A stretch of 64,000 nucleotides of DNA from Channa striata (taxonomy: Eukaryota; Chordata; Actinopteri; Anabantiformes; Channidae), in assembly GCA_033026295.1 (NCBI GenBank), contig CM065189.1, positions 14,364,203 to 14,428,202 on the forward strand, given 5' to 3'. The notes below the pieces were generated by a model. That model was not told where the DNA came from, ran no database searches, and worked only from the letters and a program-made list of their open reading frames with translations. Below, one piece after another: positions 37,275-51,300 of this stretch. Each line of letters opens with the position of its first letter. Within the stretch, counting starts at the first letter, position 1. A program made the position numbers and the translations under genes.

Positions 37275-40200
37275 GATGCATCTTTGGTAAGCCATACGTG
37301 TTTATCTAACAGATTAGTACCTTGTGAATGTGCCAACTTGCTAAAAGATCTGGTAAGCGGGACATAAAACTGAGACGATATGTACAGTACGTACAAACTA
37401 CCACAAAAGAAAAAACAATTAAAGGGGGAAAGAAAGTAAGAGCTAATTATCACCTGAATATATCAGGAATATTTTCAAACTCTGCAATAATAGACGAAGA
37501 CATCTGGTACCTTTCTAACCTCCAGATGTGACTTCTTTTCTCCCCGACAAGAACACTGTTCGGGTCACAACAATGTACTCCATCATCTTTAATCCTCAAC
37601 AGTGAGGATTAAACCAGGGATTATTCAGTCATACCAACAGTCAGCAAACAACAAAGATGGCAAGAAGCTGTTAGCTTAGCCAAAAGTCCGACCGTCCACT
37701 TTGTGCAAAACCGAGGAGCTCAAACAGGTCAAACACTGTCTTACCAGAGTTCTGACAGAACGCCTCCCATAGATGACTTTTTCCCTCCTCGCCAAAAAAC
37801 CACTGTGACTCATACCTAAAGGCCAACTGTCAGATGCTGACTCTCAGTGCGGACAACAAGTACTTTCATCTGACTTTAGGAACATAAACAGACATAAATC
37901 ATTTGTACGTCGGGGTCATCCAATGGGAACATGAAGTGAAGAAGCAATTCAGCTAAAATAAAAATAAATAAATCAAAGAAAATATTGTACTATGAAAACA
38001 AATCCCTTTACTATATTGTTATAATTAAACACAGTAACTGCCTGATTTTAATAATAATGCCATCAGTGCACCATACTTCTATATGAAGTAGATGTTAATG
38101 ATCAGTAATACGAAGCAGGATAGTGTAGAGGTGTAAACCACAACCCAGCTAACACAGAAATTCTAAGAAATTATTCAGAACTCAACTTGATTAAAGGCGC
38201 AGAAGGCACATAAAGACAAAAGATCACACATCAGCTGGTGTCACTGTTTTCTGTCAAAAATGTAATTTGAGATTGTAATTTAACCTGTTGATGAGGATTT
38301 GTCACTAACACTGTATGAAAAAAAGGAAATGGTAGCTTAATACCAGCATCAGCCGAAACGTCTTTTTGTTCTCCAAGGTTTTCCAAGCAAACACTGATGT
38401 CAGACAGAACATCTTTCCCTAAACAAAAAAATTCTTGTGCGCTGGAGCAGTTTCCTGTTAATAGTTTGAAATGTGTTCCCAGTCCAAACAAACATTTTGT
38501 ATTGCATTTTAATACGTTCTGGACCCATCTGCCAAAGTGAATAAAGGCTGCAGTGTTCAAACAAACGTCCCCTAACATGGCTGTTAAAACCACCTAACCT
38601 CTGTAGCTGTGCTTGGTGCAGCAGTGGCATGCTGAGGAGTTACTGTGACTTATTGTTCGGGCCACTTTTGAAAATGTATGCTTGAAATGTTGTCGGTTTT
38701 TTGGCAATTTCCTTTGTATCGTGATCACACCTGAACCCAAACCTAACTAGGATGTGACACTGTCACACTATCAGCCGGCTCTGTATCCTCCTTATCAACG
38801 TTTTTTTCTAAATATGGCTGCTGATAACCATCTTTCTTAACCAGCCACATGAAAAATAAAAATAAAATTCCAGGTAAAGAAAAATAAAAGGGTTTCATTT
38901 ACATTTACCTGACCTGTCTTAATGTAAATGTAAAAAATATTTTTTTCCCCATTTACCTTCAAAGGCCCCTCGCATATTTCACTGAGGTCACAGATTATCT
39001 GCTTGTTTAAGAGTTTAAACAGCTGGGTATTTTTTTCCTACTGAGAAAAAAAATATTATTTTTCACATTATTATATCAGCTTAAAGTCACTTAAGTATTA
39101 TTTGTGCAAATGGATTATAAAAGAGTTTGCAGTCAGCATCAGGATTAACTAGACATTTAGATGATATATTACATGAACAAAGGGAACTTTTTATAAAACC
39201 ACTTTAAATGAGTCTGGCAGAATGAAGCATTAGTACAACAAGTCGGGATTTATTTTAAACGTTTCTGTGTTAAAGGTTAAAGGCACAGATTTTGAACTCG
39301 CGTCTTTTAGTTCTAGTTTGGGTAATGCATGTACACAAATTCCATTGAACTCAACTTTACTACATTAAAATATCTTTACTTCCAGCTACAAAATGCCTCC
39401 AGGTGACATCACTTGGAGGGACCTTCAGTTCAGATTATGGCATTTCGTTGCTCACACTACAAAGGTTCTGATCGTGAACCTGTTTTTCCACAGCTCCACA
39501 AATGACACCATCTGAACTTCTAAAGATGTTATGTCATCTAGATGAGCTTTAGAAGGAGAGCAATATTTATGACAAGCATCACGCATTAATGTACATTTAC
39601 AGCATAAACTAAAGCCACAGAAAGAAAGTTTAAACTGGCAAAGTCGCCCTTTAATAACAAGAGAGCTGGAATACGATTGAAAGCCTACAAGGATAAGATA
39701 CTGCCTCATGTGTTGATTCAGTATTAATGTGTCTGTGATTTATCAGTTTCATAAATGACTTCCCACTTTGGATCAAAGGTGTCACGTCTGACCGAGTAAC
39801 AATCCCTTAGTATCCCACTGTGGATTTTAGGATTTATAAAATGATTTATGGCATTAATATATAGATCATTAACTTCTGTGTTAATCATTTACTGTAGCCT
39901 TCTGCACAATTCAATACATGTGTTCCTGTCTTAACGTAACGCCTAAAATAGCTCAGCCCAGTATCTGAAATCAATCGGTAGTGTGAAAATTCTCGGGACG
40001 TCTTTCCCAGACTTCAACCAATTTGCAACAGGCAGACTGGGACCAGCAGCTTTATTCTCCAGAGGAGGTGCTTCGCTTGACCCCCTGTACCAGCGAGACA
40101 GACCCAGTCGAGGACGGCATGCATTGACAGCAAGCTCAACTCGAATGCTTTAAATTGAATGTTGCTCAGGATCTTTAATGAAAAATGCGGTGGATCAGAA

Positions 40201-43200
40201 CCAAACAGCAACTGGGTGACTTGCATGAAGATTTATATTTTCAACACTGGGTTAAATCTGTCTATTCAAGCTAAGTTCTGAACAGACTGAATGATAAAAT
40301 TGGACAATTATGGGAGTCAGTGTTCATTTAACGGGGGTCCTGGTGGCAGGCTGCACTAAGAGACTGCAAGCTTACAGGCTGAGAAGAAAATCAGTAAATT
40401 GCTCCACACCACCACCCCACACACACAAACACAATCCTATCAGCATCGATTGACGAGTCGCGTTTAATTAGGGTGAAGTTTATAGACACTTATGTTACAC
40501 AAGCAAGTGAGACATGCAGGGTGATTTCCAAGATCACAAGCAAGAGATGAATCCATACTGCTGTCATGTTCATGATAAAACAAATGTTCATGTTAGACCT
40601 CAGAAGTTCTATCAAGTCTGAATGTAGTTCAGTCAGTGCTGTAATTCAGTAATGAAGTGTTGACACATTAATAAACTATGAAAGTAATGCCACAACATAC
40701 TTTGGCACAGACTTGTCAAACCCACTTATGGCTGTAAAATGTTTGAAGCTTGGTGGTTTTTGATGACTGCAAGTTTACAGTATCTTTAGAAACATGTTTG
40801 CATTTTTTCTGACCTGCCCAACAAGATACACGTTCCGCCTATGGAATTTTGTCTTGCAGTATCAGCACAGTATATGTGTATATACAGTAACACGTTGCGT
40901 CCAGTAACACTGGTGTTGTCTGTAGTGCAAACTGCTGGAGAGTGTCATGTTACAAACTGAAGGTTCATCAGTGGTGCAAAAAATATTTTTGCGTTGATCT
41001 GTCACTGGATCAGTTGATTCAGGCGTCTGGTTTCTCAATTTCAGTCTTTGCCATCAAAGGTATTTTCCATTTTGTGTAAGTTAATAATACAGTTTATACT
41101 GTATCAGTCGTGTCCCAGTAATGCAAAACCCATCAAATACTGCATGTAATAATCAGGACACAAGTTGTCTGGCTTTTCCCTCGCAAACAAGAGCAGGACT
41201 GAACAAATCAATATGTAGTGTTTAACCCTGCTACCAGGGAAACAGCCCTTTTGAAGATAGGGACGCAAGAGTATGTGTGTGCCAGTGTACGTGCATTAAT
41301 AGCCAACTGCATCTCGTAGTGTGTGTGAAGACCTGGGATCATGTCCAAAAGATAAAATGCTTTATCAACAATGAGACCTGAGGCATTAAGAACTAGTGAA
41401 CTGAGTGAACCGACTTTAATCAGCTGTGTTACCAGATCAGTGCTATTACTTTTAGTCGGTTGTTTAGAATTTGACTGAGATCTGGGAAGAGTCTGTACGT
41501 CCTGACAGTAGCTGGATGGCAGGCAAACTGTGCAAAGACAAAGGGCCTCTTTGTATTTCATTTCCACTCTGTGCAATGCAATTTTGCTGAATGCACAGAC
41601 ACTATAAGGCTGTTTTCATGTGAAATGTGGCTCTATGGGTTATTTCTTCCAGCAGCAGCACATGACCATAACAAACATTTTAGCTGTTACCTGAACATCT
41701 GGCACCTGTATTGAACATGAGAAGGTCATGTATCTCAAGTCCCAGTGTCTTGTTGGGAGGAGGTCAGGGCTGGTCGTCCAGTGTGAAACAATATTCTATT
41801 ATTGTTATTGTGACCACGAGACACTGAACTTCACAGTGTTTCCTTTCATGAACTTATATGTATCCTTATCCCGCACACCTCGACATTACAGGAATGCAAT
41901 TAAAACAACTGATCATTTGTACATATGTAAGCACCAAGTTCTTGGGAAAACAGGGATTCGAAGCTTGTTCTTGAGCCTTAATCAAACTGCTATGTTTGAC
42001 AACTTGTCATCATTTCTAAAGTGTACGCTTTTTGAACAGGAGTCAGTTCCAGCCAGGACATTCTGGAGCCAGCATCAAGCTGTAGTAGTTTCCACTTCGT
42101 TGTATTCAATCAAAAACTTTACTTTTACATTCTGGAAATACTTCAAATACAATGAATTGAATCACTGTTTAACTAAGGTCACAAGATGTGTCAGGTTCCA
42201 GCCTGTGCGATAGTGATCCTAAAGTGAGAGTCCCACATCTGTAACTGCGACTTTGTCCATTCCATTTCCCTCTGCCTTTGTTCTTTGTGAAAACCCTTCT
42301 AGAGCTCTTCCATTAGATAATGCCATTATCACAACAAAACTCAGGGCAATTAAATGCAGATTATGCTGTAATTCAGAGTCTGGTACATTAGTCTGTGCTC
42401 CATTATAGAACTATCTAATACACCTCTAATGCGTTCAGACAGTAATATCTCTCTGTAATCCTTGGTAATGTTCAGAGCTGCACCTCCCAGTGGATTAACC
42501 AAACCCTCTCAGTTTTAAAAGCATTCTGATCCGTACACAGAGTGGCGTGCACCTCTGGAAGGTACACCTCCCGTTATGTTAGAGGCATGTTTCTCAGAAC
42601 GGTAGTTTTTTCTGTTTTCCAGTGTATCGCAGTAATAGTTAGAAAAAAATCCATTCGGATTTAAAACCGTTTCTTCTTCCGTTGCTGCCGTAGACGTTTG
42701 TGCTGTTGGTTGATAGCACAAGGGTAAAACACAACTGTTTCCCGTGCGTAAAAAAGCCATTTACGTCCCACAAACTCCTTCTCTTGTGCAGAAAAAAATA
42801 AACATGACCTCAACAAGGTTTTGAAGGGAAGGTCAAAATCACAAGCCGGGGGAACAAACACAAGCAAGTTTCAGTGGCCAGAGACACAACAGAGAATGTG
42901 TTTAAAGTCTTAGAACATTTTTAGAGAAAATTGGATCAGAACTTTTGAACTTTTAACACTGCGCACATAATCAGTCCTTTTCCACAATGTATTACTCTGA
43001 AGGTATATGTAGTTGAAAATATGACCCTTCCTTTAAAGACACGAATTCTGTCAGCTAGATGGGATGAAGACAGACGTAAAAGTCTTGAAGGACAAAGTTT
43101 AACAGCTAAGCTGCATGGTGCAGGCAGATGTAATCATACGTTAAGTAAAATATGCTTCAACTTTTGCATTCAATTCTCAGTTAAATCCTGATTGAGATAA

Positions 43201-44403
43201 GTGACATCCACGTAACGTTTATAATATGACAAGTAGCCGTTCATATGTTGGCGAATGTTTCCGCTGATGAGCCCTAAATGAAATGAACGCACAAATCTGT
43301 GGCTTTCATTGTACGCTGGGGCACTGTTTGATTTCAAAATGTCAAAATCGAATTACTTAAACAAAATCAATGCATAAGAAGATATTTCTTACATATCAAG
43401 TACCGGTAAGTAAGTATAAAGAGAAAACTGTTCACCACTACAAGCATAGTAAAGTGTCTGCGAGGACACATCATAATCATAATGACGATGGTTTAGAGCC
43501 ACAGAAGTTCAATTATTCACTGAGCCGGAAGCATTAGCAGGAACCTTGTTATGATCTCCATCCTCACGTTACCTCTGAATCACAAAGCTATATGAATGAT
43601 CTGCATAAACATAGTGGCAGAGAGGTAAACATACAGACAGGAACGTCCAGCCCTTGTAAATAGGAGGCTTAACAGTCATTAGCAAGGAGAGAAAACACAG
43701 TTACCATCTGCATCATGCAGCAGCACACTGGCTTTAGAGCTGCGGTGGTATGAGTTCAAGGTCCCTGGTCTTTGTCAGCCCCACAACAAAGCAGGGCTGA
43801 AACACTGTTTTACCACAGTTCCACGACGCCGCTGACATGTTTGTTGAATGAAGCTGAATTTGCTCGTGTATCTTTTCTTTAATTTGTGTGGATCAACACT
43901 TAACATCAACCTGACATAAAAAGAAACAAACACAATTGGAGAAACAGATTTTTTTTTCCTCTTATGACAAACATTTACCTCCTGAGCTAAAAAAAAAAAG
44001 ACGCAAGCGAGTTTCTGCCATTTACAGAGCGGCACAGATTCACGTCAAATGCAGTATATTTTGGTTGAAACTGGAGTCGGGATTTTCTAAAGTCCGCATA
44101 GGAAGGTTGTAACTGTGCCCCTCTGCTTGATGTGGCCTATGTGAAGCTCGCTAAGCACTGTCTGCTTACCATAACCTTTCCATTTCTTTGCAGCTCAGGT
44201 ATGAGAATCATGGAACATTCTTATTCTTTGACCCTAAACATGGTTAAGCAACGTTTCCAGTACAATATTATGTACCGTTCATCTCTCAACTGTGAGCACA
44301 TACAGTACATGTATTAAAATCTCATGGAATGTATTAAGTTGACAGGCAGCACTCACCACATTCAGGGAGCAGATGTTGACGTACAGGCCTGAATGCTGAT
44401 CTC

Positions 44404-44426
44404 TGTGTGTGTGTGTGTGTGTGTGT
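44404..44426. repeat. (TG)n microsatellite
   Basis: A perfect TG tract of about 23 bp in PRKCA intron 2. Confidence 0.95.
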
Positions 44427-47400
44427 CTACGTAACTTTATGTGTGTCAATAAGTCTTTGTGCATCTCTGCATTTCAGCAAGACCTACAATTTAAAAAAAA
44501 ACCCAATAAACAACTATTGTTGTCGCAATGCTCTGATGCAACCTCTCGGGGCGTCTCCTGAAATATCAACCCTACAATAGCAAGCACACAAACCTAAACT
44601 GTCACTGCATGCTCCGTCCTTATGGTTATAATAATTAACACACAGTTAAGGTCAGTCATGGTGAACAGAAACAACTCTGTTCATTTTGAAACAGGAAATA
44701 CACACTGGTCTCTAATATCAAGGTCCTGTGTTTGCTCAACCTATCCATCCACCCCAACCTCCTCCTTATACAGACTTAGTCGCTCTTCATACTGTGTCAC
44801 CTGACTTCCTTTTTTGCTCCTGTTAGACAGTGGAAGTTGCTTAACTATAGTATTAAATGTTATTACAAATCACTCTTCGGGGAAGGAGAGTAGTTTGAAT
44901 ATTATTGTGTAAATGAAACGAATGAATAGAGCCGAATGGACGACATACTGTGCATTTGGCCACATAGGCTTAGTGACTCACAAGCCACTGTAACTACTGG
45001 AGAGATGATATAGTCGTATGATCCTTGGGATTATTCAGTACTGTAATCCATGTGTGATGCTATGGTGGACTGGAGCAAAAGGGGGGTTGTCAACCTAGAG
45101 AAAGAAAACATAAAAGCCTCCAATTTAATCAACAGATATGTCAGACGTGAAGATGAAAACAAAAACGTCTCGGCTCATTCACAAATTTCCCATGGAAACT
45201 TGCATTAAAATTGCATCCTGCAAACATTAGTATGTACAGCAGCTCGCGGTTTGAAAATGGCTTTTGTGACTCAGGATCACACTAGTACTTTCACCAGCTG
45301 AGCAATGCAACAGAAACACTTCAACAGCTTTTCACACTATGTAATGGGTCAAAAATCCATCACAACTCCACATTTCTCCAGCATGAAGAGATCAAATTTT
45401 AAAAACAGGAGAGGCAGGAGAGAAGACGGTGAGGTGTAGAGAGCCACGTGGTCACTTCACCATATTAAGAGGAAATTTGTTTTAATTGACATTTGTTTTA
45501 AACCCTTGGTGACTCTCATAATGCTGTTTCTGAATTTCAGAAATGAAGAAAGACTGAATTTATCCACTTTGATTATCTCAGGTCAAGCTATGCCAAGCCT
45601 GCCTTTTAAAGCTGATGAGAAAAATGCTATTAACAGATAATTGCTATTTATGCAAGGTAAATCTTATCCTGCAGCTTGAGATTTACAGTGATATGGAAGA
45701 CCATCACTGATCAATACATTCTGAGAGCACCTCGTCCCGAGATGTTAACCTCTGGGGACCCGTGGAAATCGCACGTCATTGATTTTAAAAAACTGAAGGT
45801 GTTATTGAACTGCACAGAGAGTCGAACCAGAGGCCTGTGTTACGTGGCAAAGCAGACAATCCAGCTTAAAGACACCGCAATCATCCCAGAGGCCTGCTTT
45901 GAATGCAGACAGAAGGAGGATTTGTGACTTGTCAATGTCACAGCGTTGCTTCAAAAGTGCAGGGAATTATTGTCCCTTTCTGCCCAAAAGTTAATCCCCG
46001 TGAGAGGGTCCACTCCAAGAAAATGAAAACAACAACTAACAGGCTGATTAAATGCTTTATTCAAGTAAAAGCTATACCATTAAGCTCCCGTTAAGTACCT
46101 GTGATACGTTCCCCTCTAAAAAAACATTACGCTTAAAAGTGGATTTAACATTAAAACATTAAACCCTGCTTTATCATCTAAACGGATGATTTTTAAAAAA
46201 CATCACGTCCGCCATCATTTCTGTTTAATAGGTCAAAACTAGTCTAACTACTACAAACTGGTGCATGCTGAAGGACACTGTGTATTAGCAGTAATATCGT
46301 AAATAGACACTGGTTTTATGTTGGTAGCACTCGAGGTTTGAGTTAATCCACTCTCTAATTTCCATTTAGCCTCAGCCTACTTCATGTTCTTCAAACTCAG
46401 TTACACTTCCCTGAATGCCAGCAGCACCCAAACAACTCAGTAGGACTGTTGGGTATGTGTAGGTAGAAAAAGCAACATAAAAGACGTCATCACACCTCCT
46501 TACCGGAAATGCAAAATGGCTGCGATGCATTATTTTGTATGCAGTCTGCTCTCAGTGCAGAAATCCCACCAACGACTGGATCTCCCTGCCTGCTGAGCGG
46601 TTACAGTGCATGCCACATAACCACTAAATTCCTGGTTGTGAGTGTGGCTGGCAAAAGTGAGTAAAAAATGAGAGTTCTGTAACTACCATGCACATGCTGA
46701 TACTACACATCCAATGTTTTATGGTGGTTCCCTGGCTGTCTCATATTTTACAGTTGTATATTACTAAAGATATTACTACACTAGAACAAACAGCTGAAAA
46801 TAATTTCCCATGGGAAACATGACAAATTTGTAATCATGTCTGGTCAAACTAGTTAGCCACATATCAACCATTCTTGACAAGCCAAAAGGGGAAACACCAA
46901 TCGAGTGTCTAAGACTTTAGCTCTCCATGCTGCATCTGCACGCTCTCAACCTGAGTCCATTATGATCGAGCTGCCAAACGCTTCCTGCTGCAGGAGCTCA
47001 AGGTCCCTGAGCAAACACAGACCAGATGCCACAACACAAAGCTGCTTTCAGGGTCTTCACTTCTCAGTTTGGATACAAATAAACACAGAGACAAACACAC
47101 TCAAACCTAATTCGGTTTTACAGGCCGAAGAACTAGGACTGAGATCTGTACACACTATCACTAAAGATGAATTCTGGATTTTTTTTTTTTCTTTTACTGC
47201 TCCAAACAAAGGCAGAGTCATGCTGAGAGTGTAGCAAGAGAAGGGAGTATTCTGACTGCTTTTCTGAGAATAGCAACAGACGGTTGTTGCAATCGGGTTG
47301 AGATCAAATGAGGCACTCATCCAATTGAAGCTAATAAAAAACGTTCCATGTGTGCCACAAGTGGAATGTTTGCATCAGTAAAACACAAAACATATGTTTG

Positions 47401-50400
47401 TGTCAGCTCTGACTGCATTTAAGTCGCTTTAGTTTTTATTTCCCCCCATTTAAAAGTGGGAAATCCACGTTATTAATGACAAGTTTTCTTTGTGTTTATT
47501 TCACATGCTTTTGCCTTGAATTTTAATTAATGTACACAGAACAAGCTTTACAATTAGAACACTTCAACTTGCAGACAAGCACTGGAGACCAAATTTCTCA
47601 AATATGAACACGTTTGTCATAATTTGACTTCAAGCTTCAAAGTCTATTTGACGCCATCATCGCCGTCTCAGTCAGTCCCCTTCCTGCACTCCAATCCCTT
47701 CATCAAACCGTTTTAGGCTGCACCGTGGCAGCATGCAATCATAAAGTGAACAGGGCTTCATTATCTCCTGACATGCAGGTGTCATGAGGATGTTACTGCA
47801 TTTGCCTTCATGAAGGAGCTGTCTTGTGCCAAGAAACAAGCAGATTTGTATCAACGTGTTGTCCAGGTCTCCATGGAAGCCCAGAAGAGAATCTAATACA
47901 CGCTCAGGAGCATGGAGACAAGCTCTGCAGCGGGGCAGCAACAAACAGCACAACAGCGTTTTAAACACTGACATATTTGACCGAGCGTCAGTGTTCAAGT
48001 CGCATAAATTCAAAAGCAATATAATGATTGCAATCTAAATCTCTGAGCACTGGGGTGTCCATTTTCCCGTACAGCCCACTGGGCTGACAAGTATGACAAA
48101 TAGCAGCATGTTGTCTATGCAAACACTGCCTTATAAAGTGCCAAAAACATTCGAGCTGGGAGGAACATTTTGAATACAACACAGCATTTGCCCCAAAAGC
48201 CCAGCGAGTATTCAAGTGATAAATAATGCACACTGCCATGATGGATTAGTCTAATATTAATGCAGCTGGTCTGAATTGATTCAGTCAAGAAACAGGAAGA
48301 GAGACGAGACGCTTTCAGGGAAGTCCGAGTCGGTTGTTCAGTTATACACCGGGCAATGCTGCCTCAAATTTACCCGTAAAAGTTTTACGGACACTATATT
48401 CCACTCTGACTTAAACAACAAACACATAATGTATGTGAGCTGTAAAGTTTATGTACATTTTAGTCTCTTTTCTAATGGGATTATATTTTGACACTGAACT
48501 AGAAAAAAAATTTAGTATAATAGAGCTTTTGCACACACAAAAGAATTGGGGGTATTTGTTTCTCATGCAGCAGGATTGGTAACGGTCAAGTAAAACAAAT
48601 AAATAATAATAAAACGCATTGCTTGCATGGAAATAATGTATCCTTTATATCGTATTGGGGGCCTCAATTAAAACCCGCTGGGATGTTTCTCCTACTAACA
48701 GCCTAATGATGCTGATAGCATAAACAGAAGAATATTCCTGTCAATCCTGGCAGTTATGAAAGACCATGTTTAACTGCGCTTTTTTCATAAATATTGATTT
48801 TTTTTTTAAATGAATTGCAATCAAAATAATTTTAACACTTTTGTACTTAAAACTTGTAACTAAAACTTACCACTGTTAGTCTAATAGACCAGATTCAAAC
48901 TTCAAACTCCCATCACTACAATTTATTTTACTTATGTGCGGAGTTGGTTTAACAGCATAAAACCATATTGTCAGACCTAATGTCACTGAATCCAGTGTCA
49001 GGTCGCAGGTGCCCACAAACACCTGTAGAGCAAAGAGGTCGGAGAGGAGCAGAAAAGAGAAATGTGCAGATCAGAAAAGATCGATTCGATTTCTCTTATT
49101 TGCGTGTTTGTCCTGGCTAACGGCGCTCGCTCGCTCCATTTAATGGGAGGAGCCCAGTAAATGGTGTGTTTAATGACGGCCACGGAAAAATCACACAACA
49201 CTTATTAAGGCAACAACATCTGTCTCTGCAGCCTGCTGGTCCTCATTCTTTACATAAAAAAAGTAGTGGATTGGATGTAGAACAGGTAGTGAAATTTGGG
49301 CACATTAAAAGAACGGCTGTCGGGTCATTTCGTACCTACCCCCATGACAATGAAAAAAAGCGGATTGCTCATAATGTACCATAAGTAGAATTATTATTTT
49401 TAATTTTTTGCCGGTTCTGTAAGCATGTGGGGGGTCTCGTTGCCATGGAGGGCAAACGTGGGATGCAACGCTGTATCTAATGTATCTAATTAGGTTTAGT
49501 TTTTCTTTGCTTTAAATCATTGTGTTAGACAACAAAGTCATCCGAAGGCTACACAAACTAGTTTTATACAATTCATATACTGTCAGACTGTAAATAAAAA
49601 CGCATAGTTGTCTGGGACAGATTTACAGAGAGCATTAATATCAATAGCACTGCAGAATCACAGAACCTATCATCCCCAAGAATAACAACACAGCAGTTGT
49701 AAGAGTGCAAGGATGGAAGGAAAACTGGACGGTATCTTGACTTTTTCATTCTTAGTGTCAGTATATATTCGGTTCAATATGTTTTTCAGTGAATTATAAA
49801 CATTAAACATGGTTTCTAGTGCTCCACAAACTCGTTGAATCGAAGCTGACTGAACATGTTCTGGCAGCCTGAAGTGTTTTAACACCTTATGGAAAGACAT
49901 ATAAGATATCTTATGTTCACTTTAAGTGTGTCTCATATCTGATACATTTACTGCCGTTGACTTTCATTCAAAGCCCCTGTTGTGTTCATTGTGATTCTTC
50001 CTATTAACATAAACACAGCACAGAACACGATCAAAGGCTACTTATATATATTAGCTGTACTGTAATGGGGCTGCCCGCTGACCATTATTATCCACCCATT
50101 TACCTCTGCCTCTAGCAGAAGGCTGAATGAGCACGGACCGGCCACACAAAAATGAGCTGCGCCCCATTATGAGGCTGTTGGAAGCTTTTGTGTTTTCGTT
50201 GCTGTCGTTTTCAGCAGGATCTCTGGGCATTTACCCGTGAGAAATTCACAGGCCCGTTAAAAATGCAGAGAAATGTCACCGTTTTTGTGTGTGTGTTGAT
50301 CAAACAGCAGTGTCAACTGAAATCAGAAAGTAACAGTAGGAGCTGTTTTAAGTGCCTTCTATAGTGAACGTGTGCTGTGCCTTTAGTAGCTGGGAAGGCT

Positions 50401-51029
50401 TTGGAACCAAGGGGTTTTACTGTGGGGGATTGGCTGGAGCAGCACTAGTTACCATATCTGTCCTCAGGTCCCTTGACAGGAACCTGGTCCTGGTTCAATC
50501 ACGTTTTCTACAACACACAAGCTTCTCTCAGTGTACATGACAGATTTGACAAGGGGTTGTTCAGCTGTTACAAGGAAAAGGACCACACCAATTCTGATAA
50601 AGTGAAAACGCGGGTTGATACTGGTGTTTAACAGCCTTATCTGAATACATATTTATTGTTTTACTTTGGTCAATTTGCAAATCTATAGCAGGTAGATTTT
50701 ACTTGTAAAAGTCCTAGTAAACCAACAGCAAGCTCATTCACATTCCCTAATTCACCTCCGGGCATCAAAACAATACTTTTATCATAGGCGAAAAAACTGG
50801 TTTAGTCAAAATTACTTTTTAAAATATGACCTTTTTTCTATGACTGAACTGGTTTTGTGACTGTGCTTCTGTATTATAGGTTAAAGACAAATAAATCACA
50901 TACAATTAGCAACATTAACACTGGTGGTTTTCATAATAGTATGGAAGACAAAGGTCAGCAAGGTCATGATTTGCGGCTAAACAGCCCCATACACAGCAAA
51001 ATGTGATGCACTGTGCCCAGAGGTTGTAG

Positions 51030-51300
51030 AAGTACACAAGTACACAAAGTCATGACTCTAGTATAAGTGCAAAAGTAATAGCCTAAAAAAACTCTCCACT
51101 ACAAGTAGCACTTCACATGTTTTATTCATGAATAGTTACTAAGCAAATATCTAAATTCTACTTGAAGTGCACATGTGAAAGTACTCCTCTAAGAAAGCAA
51201 TGTATTTTAAACAAATTGATTATGCAATTATGGCACAAAAATCAACACTGGTAAAGATGGAGCTGATTTTAACCACTTTAATTACATTAAAACGATCTAG
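51030..51300 (+). repeat. AGTGGTGG-type short dispersed repeat (diverged)
   Basis: AGAAGTACACAAGTACACAAAGTC, CACTACAAGTAGCACTT, TGAAAGTACTCCTCTAAG and GTAAAGATGGAGCTGATTTTAACCACTTTAATTAC fit, in order, the internal consensus of the same MITE-like family as 5042 and 16249. Confidence 0.5.

Noticed and set aside
41728..42213. 161-codon plus-strand open frame
   Set aside because: Composition looks random, with no motif, signal or splice context that I recognise.
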